A stretch of 64,000 nt of DNA from Nitzschia sp. DOCU1 (Eukaryota; Bacillariophyta; Bacillariophyceae; Bacillariales; Bacillariaceae): contig OX595991.1 in NCBI GenBank assembly GCA_951394045.1, positions 930,001-994,000 on the forward strand, written 5' to 3'. Below the pieces are notes generated by a model. It saw nothing but the letters and a program-made list of their open reading frames with translations. It did not search any database and was not told the origin of the DNA. Positions 41,615-52,759 of the stretch are shown piece after piece. Every line of letters starts with the position of its first letter. Position 1 is the stretch's first letter. A program made the position numbers and the translations under genes.

Positions 41615-42247
41615 AGGAAGGAATTGTATGGACTACTACGTTTTTGTTGTTTGATATTGAGAAATATATTGGTGCTGGAGACTGTTCAACTTAGGAGTTG
41701 CGACGGGGTAAAATAGACCTACTACTAGACAGTTTCTAAACCTTTTCCTACAGTCTATCGGGCTCTGCTGGCGATGTCGACTCATGACGCAGTGTTGCCC
41801 ACCACGAAAGATTTGCATCCGTCGTGTGCTGGTGCTGCTGCTGGGTTGACAGGAGTACTAGTACCACTACAGTCGGATGTAAGAAACCTTCCAAACAAGC
41901 AAGATGGATAATGTAGCTGCAGCAGCACCATTTGGTCCGCAACTAGTACCGGTAGCACAGCGACTTCAGAAAGTGGAGTTGGAGCTACTACTTCGTTTCT
42001 CCTAACTACTACTCTTGAGAGCGGTCGAGCAGCTTTCAATTGAGACAGCCACTCTTCGCTGCTTTTACTCGGTATTACTATTCCGAAGCTATACTTTTGA
42101 TAGCTATCTATCGTGAGTAGAATCGTACCATGGAGTCCTCTGTTTGCGAACGGGGTGCTTTGGCTTCAACGGGGTATTCAGAAGCTCCGAAAAGAAAAAG
42201 GCCATAGCTCACAGTTATGGGGCGTAGACTTGATCCGCCACTACCAC
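41615..42247. other. Intergenic stretch
   Basis: No supported gene. The frame of the following gene is open back to 42113 without an ATG, so a short upstream exon cannot be excluded. Confidence 0.4.
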
Positions 42248-43051
42248 ATGAGGGACGCAATAATTCCACCGAAATATCGCCTCACATTTTCCAACCAACA
42301 TACCTGTCATAATTCCATACTGCGTCGAAAAAAATTCCGACCCCAACAAATGATTTACCAAACACTACCTGTACCGGAAGAGCAAATGAAGTCTACCACA
42401 ACATGCCCTCTTTCTTGCTTCATGAATGAAGTATTTCTTGCTGAAACACAGCATTCAGGTTCCAGCGTGGTGGTGGTCGAAGTCGTCGTCGATAACGCAA
42501 AAACTTCTTGCGGCGCTGCACGGGGCAGCAGTCCTCGACTTCAACGTTCCAGCGCCTTGCAAAGTGCAATGGAAACGAAACGAAATAGACGCTCTAAAGA
42601 TATCTCCTCGTCACCGTTTCGTGATCCGAGGGGAAACTGTTGTCGGCGTTCTTGTCTTAAAGAAGAATCGAAAAATACCATGGCGGATGACAAAAATCAC
42701 ACCAGCAGCACCAGAACAAGCAGGACAACAGAGCATCAGGAGGAACAAGAATCAAACAGCACCTTCAAAAGCACAACGAAGAAAGAAAAAGCAAAGAAAG
42801 TAGCGTTCTACGATGATAGATGGAAACAGCCTGTCGGGCGATTCACTCTGAAGCTGCCGCGACGAAATTCAATGCCAGCCGCAAGTGTTGCTTCTCCGTT
42901 GAAGATGCCGAGACGCATTGCATCTCCTATTCCTCAGTGCATAGATGGTGATAGAAAGTCACTGTCCTCTCATCCTTCTTCAGGCTCAGCAGGGGCTGTA
43001 GTCACACCGTCGTCATTGTTGTTTTCTCGCCGCTATAGCACACCCTACTAG
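42248..43051 (+). CDS. Hypothetical basic low-complexity protein
   Basis: The frame from the first ATG (42248) has 267 residues. The first 100 residues have little character. The second half is Ser/Thr/Lys/Arg-rich with 'KKVAFYDDRWKQPVGRFTLK' followed by two similar proline-basic units, 'LPRRNSMPAASVASP' and 'MPRRIASPIPQ', which look like phosphorylatable linear motifs. I recognise no domain. Coding is supported only by length and by the organised C-terminal half; the N-terminus may be wrong. Confidence 0.45.
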   Translation: MRDAIIPPKYRLTFSNQHTCHNSILRRKKFRPQQMIYQTLPVPEEQMKSTTTCPLSCFMNEVFLAETQHSGSSVVVVEVVVDNAKTSCGAARGSSPRLQRSSALQSAMETKRNRRSKDISSSPFRDPRGNCCRRSCLKEESKNTMADDKNHTSSTRTSRTTEHQEEQESNSTFKSTTKKEKAKKVAFYDDRWKQPVGRFTLKLPRRNSMPAASVASPLKMPRRIASPIPQCIDGDRKSLSSHPSSGSAGAVVTPSSLLFSRRYSTPY

Positions 43052-43784
43052 CTGGCTGGGTTTTGATAGCCGCTGTTACTGCAATTAGAGTCAACGAGGA
43101 ACCTCGTGCCGGGGATAACTAGATTAAAATATCTTTTTGACATATTCCTTACAGTACTTTGCTGGTTATCAAGTCCTCGTTGGACTTTGGCGGCTGTGCA
43201 TTCTGCTTCTTGCAACAAGAAATTAATAGTAGAAGAAATAATACTACTATTAAAGCAGGGGTACTACTATTGTTATAGCACCTGTGACGACGATTGAGGT
43301 CGGTACTAGTAGTAGTACTGATACGTCGCAGGTAGTCTACTACTAGTAAAGAAGCAGACGAAAATAGCTCATCTTCAATGCTTTTGCCTATGGGCAATAG
43401 CTACTAGTAGTAACCATGTACAAAATAGCAGTGACGAGCACTACTATGTACCTGTGTCACTTGAATAATTCTGAACTAAGGCGTGGAAATGCCAAAAGAT
43501 CCTCCGAACACCGGCAAGTTGTAGTCTCGCCCTCTTGAATTCCCCTGTCCCGTCATCACCCAGCGATATATGCCCACCAAACGCGACTTTGAATCGAATT
43601 TTTTGAAGCGTTGGAGCTTCTGGATTGGGCTTCGCCATATGTCATCTTTTTTTGGGCTTCGCCGTTTCAATCTGCTATCCGAACCCTTCCCATCGATCGT
43701 TTCACGTCGAGCTCACAAAATTTATGACAGCCATACTTTGTTGAAACACTCTTCCCCTTCGAAAGGAAAAAAGACGAAATCAAA
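43052..43784. other. Intergenic stretch with TAC/TAG-rich short repeats
   Basis: Between 43220 and 43440 there are several overlapping copies of ACTACTAGT/ACTAGTAGT-like sequence in both orientations. No gene is supported. The promoter of the next gene should lie near its right end. Confidence 0.4.
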
Positions 43785-44541
43785 ATGGATGATGCCTCGT
43801 AAGTTCTTGAATGGCTTAATGCCATCGCCGTGGTTCTAGAGTGCTGGATGTATAATATGAGAATTCTCGATCAGTGGCTAACATTTGCCACGCAGCCCTC
43901 TTGCTTTTCTGTCAGTGTCGCTGGCGACATTTGCCATCATGTTCGGGACATCGGGAATGATCAATTGCCGAGCTGTGAAGTTCACCTCGAGCACAGGTGC
44001 TGGGACCGAGATTGAAGCCGGCGTTTTCTCTTACAAAACGGTGGGATTTTACACAACAGGTTCTAGCGACACAGTTTACGTCGTTGACGTGTGCAGTCCT
44101 TACACCGACCTAACTGATGAAACCGGATTCGAGTATGAGGAGGATAGTTGGATGACTACACTCCAACGACTTGCCATAACGATTCCCATCATTGGTGGTA
44201 TCGCGTTGATCGGCAACTGCGTCGTCCTCTGTACCGGCCCCCCGAATCCCATGGTTTTCAAGTTGTTTGGACTTTTCTACATTACTTGCGCCATTCTGCA
44301 GGGAATTGGATTGAAAATGATGGATAGTTACATCTGCACTAACAACCCAGTCGTGCAGTACATGGAGGAGGCGACCCCGACCATCGGTAATCAATTTCAG
44401 GACGACTGTACAATGGCCATGGGCATGCGGCTGAATATTACCGCCGTCGTCTTCTGGGCCGTTGCAGGCTTGGCTAGCATGGCCATTGCCAAAAAGGCTG
44501 GCGGAGACGTGCCAGAGTCAGCCGCAGCCGAGGAGAAGTAA
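43785..44541 (+). CDS. Multi-span membrane protein of unknown function
   Basis: A 14-nt first exon (43785-43798, MDDA plus two bases) and a second exon (43896-44541) join in phase 2 to 219 residues. Hydrophobic segments lie at about 6-27, 94-116, 124-145 and 183-204, suggesting four helices with a lumenal loop of about 65 residues between the first two. The N-terminal 'GMINCRAVKFTSSTG' and the loop pattern resemble lineage-specific tetraspan proteins I associate with diatoms; this is recall, not a search. Cys are present in the lumenal loops. The C-terminus is short, acidic and Ala/Glu-rich. Without the tiny exon the frame lacks an ATG, which supports the splice model. Confidence 0.7.
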
Positions 44542-45889
44542 GAAGGGTGTTAATAAACCTCTGGAGATGACAAAATGGGAGGCAGTCCAGACGAAGATGG
44601 TCGTATTGCCAGCGGGCTGAAATTATATTTGTGAGCTTAAATAGTCCGAGCTGAAGAATAACTACCACGAAATAGAATATATTCTTGACTCGGTTAACAT
44701 GGCTGTCGTCGTTCACTTCTGGTGAAATGCTGCTGCCTCTGTATCCGAACCACTAGTATCTTCTGGTTGTTAAAATGGGTGCTGTCGGGATCTTGCAACC
44801 TTTCCGAAGAACTATGCAGGACTATTTGATGCGTACTACTGTATCCTGCAGGTGTCGCTTCCAAAGTAACGTGACCTTGTTGCATTGCTGCCACCAGTGC
44901 GGCGCTACTCTGATGGAAATATTCTACACATATCGTGTTCGAGCAATATCCATGTTTCACCGTACGAGTACTATCCAATGGCGACCGAATGAAAATAAAT
45001 TGGATCGATTGCATAGAGTACTACCGTAGGTTCTCTTTCACATCATGCCATGGAGTCAGTGTGGCGACGAGGCGCAATGAAACGCAGAACGTCTGCAAGT
45101 CTGTGTGTGTCCCGGTGCGGTCGCTCTGAGTAGTGTCGCCACGTGGCATGTTGACATCTAGGAAGACTTGCTCGACTCCATCACTGCCTCGTTTGCAAGA
45201 CGACCGGTCCGACTGCTCCCTCCTTTGAAACCGATTGTTGCTATCCTACTAGAGATTAATAGACAATCGACCTCAAGTGAACGACGACAGCCTGAGTAGC
45301 TAAGTCAAGATTGTTTTCTTTCTTGTGGTAATTCTTAACCAGGACGATTCCGGTGTCGACGTCTGTGCTTGGCCTTTTGTCGCTTCCACTTCAGCTTGGA
45401 GGAGGGCTGGTTCTGTGACTTGCACCTTACTACAAGGGTAAGCCGACCTGTGGTGCAATCTTTCGAAGAACGAGTCATAGCCTCCAGATCGCTTTGTCGT
45501 ATGAAGAAGGATCATAACTCGACAGAAGAACTGATAGTCACCTTCAGCACCAACGCCATTAGGACGTCCCCCATGGCGAGAAATGCAACATTAGGTTCAC
45601 TTTGGTACGAACTAACCTGCATGCGGTGGGCGAAGGCTTCCATTGCGCTTTCGAAATTGCTACAAGACAACATTTCGGACTTATGCGATATCACCAGTGG
45701 GGAAATGGTGACCTTGCTGAGGAATCAAACGAACAAATCCATGCCACACCAGTAAAAGCGAGTAGGGATATCTTCAAGAAAGTTAGCTTACTCGTACTAG
45801 AGTCTTACAAAGCTCAATGAAACGAAGAATTGTACAATATAATACACCATGTATAGTATGCAATGAGGACAGAAGCAAGGCAAATGCTC
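44542..45889. other. Intergenic stretch with a weak ORF
   Basis: The only candidate is an 84-codon frame at 45501-45755 (starting MKKDHNSTEE). It has plausible composition but no recognisable domain, and an overlapping frame looks equally plausible, so I do not call it. The rest shows nothing. Confidence 0.35.
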
Positions 45890-46555
45890 TCAAACCATGA
45901 CTTCGTCGGCATTTACATAGCCGCCATCATCAACTCGTCGTGGTGGTCGTGCAGCAGGGTCAGTGGGATGCGTTGCCAAGTGGCTGAAAAGATTGATTCG
46001 TCGATTTAGCGATCCCTTGAGGGGGTGATCTGGAGTCTCCACGCGTCGCTTCGGGACACTCACAGCCGCAATGGCAACACCGGCCACAGCCGCAAATCCC
46101 AAAAACACCAAAGTGCCTTTTCTTTTAGCCGGTCCAACAGTCGCGAGATTTGATCCCGCAACACCATTCGTTCCAGCACCCGATCCACCAGCGCCACTAG
46201 TTCCGCTGGCGCCGGCAGAACCACCTGCGCCAGAACCGCCTGCACTGGAGCCACCAGTTGCCGCCGACAAAGAACTCGTTTCAGTTCCTGATGTATCCGT
46301 AGTCGTAGCCGGTTTCTTTGGGGGCGGGTGAGGCTTTGGAATTCTCACAGATTCATTGGGATCCTCAGCATCTAGAAGCAACAAAATAGCAAGTTAGCCA
46401 TAACTCCATCGCCAACGCTATCATTTTCTCGCTATCGCCAACTCACAGGAAGAACTTGTCCGCCGAGTGCTCTCTTCGAGTTGGACATCCGATCCACCAG
46501 CCAAACTAGACGTGATGCAAAATAGAAGAGCAAGAAGCAATGTGTACGACTTCAT
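45890..46555 (-). CDS. Type I membrane protein with Gly/Ser/Ala linker (family member A)
   Basis: Exons 46555-46447 and 46371-45890 join in phase 1, splitting a Tyr codon, to 196 residues. A signal peptide (MKSYTLLLALLFCITSSLAG) precedes a short Glu/Thr-rich part, then a Pro-rich 'PKPHPPPKKP', a Gly/Ser/Ala/Thr repeat (about 65-105), one membrane helix ('GTLVFLGFAAVAGVAIAAVS') and a cytosolic tail with 'HPLKGSLNRRINLFSHLA'. The same tail motif occurs in the protein at 51363-52442 (HPLKGSMGRRMKLFDRLA), and the first intron splits a Tyr codon in the same phase. Together these mark a dispersed family. A cell-surface or cell-wall role is inference. It lacks the Cys-rich domain of the other members. 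Confidence 0.75.
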
Positions 46556-48012
46556 TGTGATGATGATGATGTTGGACCTTTGAAAGAAAGAGTAAAAGGA
46601 ATCAGATCGAAGAAGCAAGTCTATCTGAATGAAATTGTCGGATGCAGGAGCTGTCGTCAAGAACAGCGAAAAAAGTGGGAGACATCCACAGCGGCGCCAG
46701 AACTTGGCGATGCACATGGAGGCGCCTGTCACAAAAATCCCCATGTTAAAACTACAGACTTGTAGGATGATGCCGTGCCGGCTGTCACACCCGTCCGTTC
46801 CAACCTTAAATATCGACAATTTTAGCCGGAATGCACAAATTCCCTCATAAGACTGAAAAGTCAAACGCCATCAAAATCTCTTAGCCATAAAATTTCTGTC
46901 ATTTGTACGTATTTTTGATTCAAATAAAGTCAATTGATTCTTTTGGTACAAGCGGCCAGACGTTTCGGTGTTGGTCTCTCCGTCTTCTGATTTGAACGTT
47001 CTTGGCTCTTATTAACGCTTGAAATTTGTGCGCGATGGAAACCCACGATGGAGTTTGGACTCACGCAAGCCAGTCACGCGAAGAAATACTTCCCGCCGAG
47101 CTAGGGCGTGGTTGAATGAGTCTCTGCAAGACCAAGATGCCAATAGATGGCGCGGATATGGGTTGCACCTAGTTGTTTGAAACGTCTTAGAAGACTCAGG
47201 TCCAGCTACACTCTAGAGCTATTACCATTGCAGCACCCCCAGTGGAACGCACGGTCTGTCGTACAAAGATGGAAGATTATTATTGAATATTGCTCCAAAT
47301 CCTCGGTATAGTTAAAGCATACCTGGTACTTAACCACATGTATATCTCAGAACTGGCAGACCAAGGCTGAGTCGTTCGAAAGAAAAAGCTACTTTTTCTA
47401 TGGATGCAAGACGCTAGAGAATCGAACCACGTGGTCTTTAGTTGGGGTCCAAAGTGCAGATCGCCGGATTTCTCATTGCTAGTACTATCGTTGTTCTATC
47501 GTAAAAGTTAGTGGGAGTATCACTAGAATTGCGGCCCACATGGACGACGTGCTTACCAACACGATCTCAACGTCAAAGACAACATCCTTTTTGTTGTTAT
47601 TCTCTTGTTCGACAGTTTTGGTCTCTATTTTGGTGAACCCATTGTCGTTGGTCTATGCAAGGGAGTTCGTCTCACGTGGGATCCTCATCGGCGTTGCGGA
47701 CCGCGGCAAGGATGGGGACGGACGGACGGTTGGCGGAGTTATATATTTATTCGATCGAGTCGAAGATCCCTGCGGCATGCATGCATGCATGCGCAAACGC
47801 GTAAAGATACCTGTAGACTGCTTACCAAGGATAACGTGACCGAGTCACTTCTCACAAGCATTGTTGCGAACGAAGACTCCGATCCAAATCCACACCGGTT
47901 GCTGCCCCAGAGCAAAAATAACAACGACAAGAACAACACATGAGGAGGACCTCTTGCCGAAGCAATCGCCTTGTGTTGTTAACAATCTCCCTCATATTGA
48001 CTGCTTGGAATA
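46556..48012. other. Divergent region with a possible broken ORF
   Basis: An open frame at 47540-47839 starts with a signal-anchor-like segment (FLLLFSCSTVLVSILV) and ends early. A second frame reads protein-like to 47943. A four-copy GCAT run at 47774-47791 lies at the switch point. I do not call a gene. A near match to the GTACCWGGTAC palindrome lies at 47320. Confidence 0.4.
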
Positions 48013-49566
48013 ATGGCCGAGACAGCAAGAAAGACAAACTTGAGCCAAGCAAGGGACGAGACGGCGGAAGATCCCATTGTTGAAACATGGCATGGCACAA
48101 TCGCGGGTGTTTTGGGCAACACGCTCGAGTGGTACGATTTTGCCCTCTTTGGTTATTTTTCGGGTACGTTTAATAGTGACTATGTCAAGGCTGTTGCGGA
48201 CTTTAACCTTCCTGACTCTCCATTTGTCTTCTGCAACTGCTAGATATTATTGCACAAGTCTTCTTCCCCCCAGCCCCCGAGGATGATCCACACGCCAATT
48301 TGTTTCGTACCTTTTGTATTTTTGGTGGCGCATTCATAGTGCGTCCGTTCGGTGGTCTAATGATCGGATTTTTGGGGGATAAGCACGGTCGAAGGACTGC
48401 CTTGACTAGGTCATTGTTTCTTATGGCGATTCCTACGACACTCATGGGATGTCTACCGGTTTACGAAACGGCTGGAAATTGGTCAATTGCGTTGTTGGTG
48501 CTTTGTCGTCTTGTTCAAGGTATCTCAGTTGGAGGACAGTTGCCGGCGTCTTTGGTTTACACTGTGGAGAAGCGACATCCTAGCAAGTGGGGATACTATG
48601 GCAGTCTTCCAATGGTAAGATGAGTTGTGAGCTCCCGATTTTTTTCGAAGGAGGATCTGACTTGTTCTCCCACAGGTTGCTGCCAATGTTGGAACTCTTC
48701 TCGGAAACTTGGCCGGTGCCCTGTTACGCCAGGTCCTCACCGAAGAGCAACTTTTGGACTGGGGCTGGCGCATTCCTTTCTTCTCGGGTATCCTAATTGC
48801 ATTTGTAGCTTGCTATTTGCAGGTGCACGGTGCGGAGGTTCACACCACGAAGGGAGTGTACGATCGACAGGATTCGAAAGTAACAAATCCTATCCGTGTT
48901 GCTTTGTCGAGAGGAAACCGTCTTGCTCTTTTAGGTACTGCTTTGGCCCCGATGATTTGGGCCTCTGGATTTTACGTGTCTTTTGTGTGGATGGCAATCT
49001 ACATGGAGGAACTTTTGGATCCGCCCGTCAAGGGAGCCTTTTGGATCAATGCCGTTAGTATGTTGGTGGGAATGACCTTCGTCCTCCCGATCGCTGGAAT
49101 GCTGTCGGATCGTATTGGACGGACCCGAATGATGACTGCCGCCGCCGTTGGATTGGCTGGCCTCGGACCGGTGCTATTGATGATGATCAGCAAGGGAAAT
49201 AGTTATGTTGCGTTTGCGTGTCAGCTTGCATTGGGCATTCTATTGAGCTTTTTCGGTGGACCGCTATGCGCTTGGTTGGTGGAGAATTTCTGTGCAGAAG
49301 TTAGACTGACGTCCGCATCTTTGGGCTACGATATTGCCCATTCAGTTGTGGGCGGATTCTCGCCTGCCATGGCGACCGCGCTTTTTGACAACGTCGGACC
49401 CTCTGCCCCAGGGTTGATCTATGTTGTATTTGGTGTCGTTTCCATTATTGGTATTTATGTCGTGCATTGCTTTGGGGGAAACCAAAAGGAGGAGGTCGGG
49501 CAAGTCGATGATCTAGAACTCAAAGAATCTAAGTCGGCAAAGGAGGATCTGCCAGAACTTGCTTAG
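48013..49566 (+). CDS. MFS metabolite:proton symporter (MHS/ProP-like)
   Basis: Exons 48013-48163, 48244-48614 and 48676-49566 join (phases 1 and 0) to 470 residues. The start 'VLGNTLEWYDFALFGYFSDI' is the hallmark of the metabolite:H+ symporter family (ProP, ShiA, KgtP). The MFS loop 2-3 signature appears as 'GFLGDKHGRR', and its second-half counterpart as 'MLSDRIGRTR'. 'LVQGISVGGQLPAS' is typical of helix 4. About twelve hydrophobic segments are visible, with a cytosolic acidic C-terminus. Members carry proline, betaine, shikimate, oxoglutarate or similar organic solutes; the substrate cannot be read. Homologues are mostly bacterial, so ancient transfer is possible, but the introns show it is a settled nuclear gene. 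Confidence 0.88.
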
Positions 49567-49658
49567 ATATTTAGTTGTCACTGGCTACTGCTGCATCAAA
49601 ATGATATGGATAGTCGATTAGCGCGTTTTTATATTCCTTTGTGACGACAAGTGTAGTG

Positions 49659-50644
49659 TCACAAATCCAAACCACTTAGTTTGCAATATCGCTTGGCAAA
49701 CTCGTCACATTCCTCTTGCATCAAAATTTGTCGCCATTTCTTCGAGGCCTTTCTGTCCGACCAAAGTGAACGTAGCGGTACTCTTTTTTGCGAACCAATT
49801 TGGACGGACGGCGTGAAATTGGATCCAACCTGAGAAGCATTGCTAAGAACATGTTGCATCGAGCAATCGACGAGGACACGGGTACAGCGACGGGGCGCCA
49901 TATTTGGAAGAGCACAAAGGGGGCTACCTCAAGAGATGACCCCATGACCATTACCAAATCTACACGGTCCTCCATTGCTTGCTGGTTGTTAAAATCGATT
50001 GCGGCTGTCTTAAAAAACCTCTCTGGAAGAGCATCTCCGTACAAAACAAGATTTTCTGACCAGATGGAACCATGACACTCCACGACCTTGTTCTCCGGAA
50101 CGCCGAGGCCGTGATATGTATGTAGGCCATCGATGTTTTGTGTGTATATTCGGCGCAACCATCCTTTCTTGTAGAAATGTGCACATAGCTTATGTGCCAG
50201 AGTCGGCTTGGCATTTTCCAAGACAGAGCGCAACTGCGGCAAAAGTTCGTTTCTCCAGACATGAGGATTTTCGTTTACAAACTGGCGAGAAAAGAGACGC
50301 TCTGGCGTTTCTTGCACAAATGTAAATCTTTCTCCAAACTTTTTCGATAACTGCTGGAATGTTCCAGAACCCTTGCTGCGATAGTCTGGAATACTCGCAG
50401 CTGTGGATATGCCCGCCCCCGTCAGAACCACAATGTTTCGAAACGTGCCTGCTGCCAAGGCATGTAAGAATTCGTCGGGGCTCAGTGCTGGCAAACGGTC
50501 ACTGGCACTTGCCACATACATTCCGCATCTTCTCCTATGCTTTCGCCCCTCCTTGTGTTCATTCAGAGATGTTTGGGATTGCAGATCCAGCCCGCAACTG
50601 TCACACCAAAATGGCGGTGCTCGCCCTCGTGATTCGGATGGCAT
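49659..50644 (-). CDS. C2H2 finger-sirtuin fusion without zinc ribbon, frameshifted
   Basis: From the ATG at 50644 a C2H2 finger (Cys14, Cys17, His30, His36; 'FWCDSCGLDLQSQTSLNEHK') precedes a sirtuin domain. Visible are 'LTGAGISTAASIPDYRS' (74-90), 'TQNIDGLH' (168-175), catalytic His191 in 'VECHGS' and 'MGSSLEVAP'. Sirtuins remove acyl groups from Lys using NAD+. The four-Cys zinc ribbon that normally follows 'CHGS' is missing: only about six residues separate it from 'LVLYGDALPERFF'. After 'LEVAP' the frame fails at a run of five C (plus-strand G run 49919-49923). One extra base there would continue into 'LCALPNMAPRRCTRVLVD' and on to the stop at 49659. This may be an assembly error, an allele or a pseudogene. 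Confidence 0.7.
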
Positions 50645-51362
50645 GGCAAATTTCTCCGTCGGAAGTCGCCGGGTCACAGAGGTATCCAAGACGTTGTGCT
50701 ATAAATAGAGCGCCAGTGATCTGGTTGTTCGATGGTGCATATTGGTTTGGTCATGCTGGGCAGTACATGTGCTATGGCGTTGCATGGATACCTAGAAATC
50801 CGCCTCTTGGATTTGTAGGATTCAATTCATAACATTTCATTCAGAAGGTGCCGTCGTCGAGCAGAAAGAGAGAAGCCGTCGACAACATCGGTGTCTTGTG
50901 CTTGATGGAGTTGATGATGATGATGATGATGATGATGGCAAAAGCGGATACACGAACGCCTTCGCATCCTGCTTGGGGTGTCATCCTTGCTGGCGCTGCG
51001 CTTGTGTGTGTACGTCACCCGGCTTTCGTTGCAATTCGCGATAGTAACCTTCATTCGGCGATATTTCTGGCACAACGGCCCCAATTTTGATATGCCTTTC
51101 TCCTGCTCACAAAATATGATCCTTCGTGTAGTTCCAACACAACCGAAAATCTTGTCGCTCGAATATGTATTGCGACACACACGGAGTAATATCGATCCTA
51201 CTCAACGGTCAAACCCTTCATGTTGGAAGCACCTCTGCCTCTCTGGATTCTTTATGCACGCATGTTCAACTGCCGATTGGTGTTGCTTGAGCGGAACTGC
51301 TCTCCCACCGCTGTCATGCCTGTCTTCATTCATTGCAACCGCAAAGATTTCTGTGAAAGACC
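50645..51362. other. Divergent region with a TGA/ATG microsatellite
   Basis: A trinucleotide run (about eight units of TGA) lies near 50911-50938. No gene is supported. It separates the sirtuin (minus) from family member B (plus). Confidence 0.5.
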
Positions 51363-52442
51363 ATGGCGTTTCAACGACATCTATTCATAGCAGCATTGCT
51401 CTTTGATGCAAACGCTGAGTCTTTCAGCTTCACAAATCTTCTATGTAAGTTATAATGCCACAGCTGAACTTGAGTTAAAGGATCTGATGTCGAGAAAGAG
51501 TTGGTCTAATTGAGTGTCGCTCCTGTTAGATCGATTGCACGTTTGCAAGCATCCGACGCCAGGGCCTCTAGGGTGCGGACCTCCTATTTGCCACGATGGT
51601 ATAAATTTACCTCAATGTCATAGTTCTAGTGGTGGCAGTGGTGGTTCATCTGGTAGCAGCGGGTCAGGTGGAAGTTCAGGTTCCTCCGGTAGCAGCGGGT
51701 CAGGTGGAAGTTCAGGTTCCTCCGGTGGGAACTCCAAAAGTAGCGGCTCGAGTGGTGGCAGTGGTTCCGGCGGGGGAGGCAGAAGTTACTACAGCGGTGG
51801 TGGTTATTACTCATGGAATGGTGACATTGACTTTAGCAGCACCGCTGAAATGTGCCTTAATGGCGGTGGCTGTGATGGAATGTTTCGTCAATACTGCGAC
51901 GAGAGTGGCTATTGCTCTTATGTAGAATGCGAAGATGGGGACGAAGATTGTATTTACACCTGCGATACTATGGGTCGATGTTACCAAATTTGCGAAGAGG
52001 GTGATGAAGATTGCGGGTCCGACTTCTGGGGATACTACTCGTCACAAGTCAGTGATGGGAACGGTGGTGTTTTGGACGCAGTTACAGATGAAAGACCCTG
52101 GGTACGTGCCTCCTACCTGGGAGGAATTCTTCTGGTTCTACTAGCATTGCTGGCGTTTGCTGTGCGATTCGCCGTGTCGAAGGTAAGTTCGGTGGAAAGA
52201 TTGACATTCTTTGGCCTGCAAGGTGCTAACTGCCAGTTTTCTATTCTTGTTAGGGAAAGGAGTCACAAGATGCTGGAACAAAACATCCATTAAAAGGCTC
52301 AATGGGACGAAGGATGAAATTATTTGATAGATTGGCACCTGCGAAGCCATTGCCTCGTGACCCTGCTTTGTATCGGCGGATGGGAGATGATGGCACGGTT
52401 GGCACGGCTGTCACAGCAACGGACCCTGCCCCGGCCATCTGA
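51363..52442 (+). CDS. Cys-rich type I membrane protein with Gly/Ser linker (family member B)
   Basis: Exons 51363-51444, 51530-52182 and 52254-52442 join in phases 1 and 0 to 307 residues. A signal peptide is followed by 'FSFTNLLY', a short Cys/Pro-rich part ('CKHPTPGPLGCGPPIC'), a Gly/Ser linker of about 65 residues with a perfect 36-bp internal duplication, and a Cys-rich acidic domain (about 130-200; 'CLNGGGCDGMFRQYCDESGY', 'CEDGDEDC'). One membrane helix ('GGILLVLLALLAFAVRFAV') and a 62-residue tail with 'HPLKGSMGRRMKLFDRLA' complete it. Intron 1 splits the Tyr codon after Leu-Leu exactly as in member C (53195). The acidic Cys-rich part could bind calcium or another cation (inference). 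No known family is recognised. Confidence 0.78.
51652..51723 (+). repeat. Perfect 36-bp tandem duplication in Gly/Ser linker
   Basis: Units 51652-51687 and 51688-51723 are identical and encode twelve residues of the Gly/Ser linker of member B. The lack of any difference suggests very recent expansion. Confidence 0.9.
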
Positions 52443-52759
52443 TCAAGTAGTGAGGCAATCACCTTGAATGGATCCTACGACATCTGCTTGCAGCTGCTCC
52501 ATTTGCAGATAAACCACGATGAGGCACAAGAATTGTGCCAGCTTTTCATAACAGAAGGTCCAGTTTAATGGGAGGCGACCCAGGAGGGACTCTAGCAATA
52601 GTACTATTTTAGTATTATTACTGTTCCAAACTAGTATAATCCAAAAGAATGCACTTGAAGGACCATATTAATAAGATAATGTATTTCCAATCGGGTTTTC
52701 AGGGTGTGGGAATGCAGCCAAGTACGGTAACGACAGAAAGCACCATCGTACCAATAGTA
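52443..52759. other. Convergent 3' region
   Basis: It lies between member B and the minus-strand gene at 52760. Nothing is supported. Confidence 0.4.

Noticed and set aside
45369..45820. Two overlapping plus-strand frames
   Set aside because: Both look weakly protein-like and I cannot tell which, if any, is coding.
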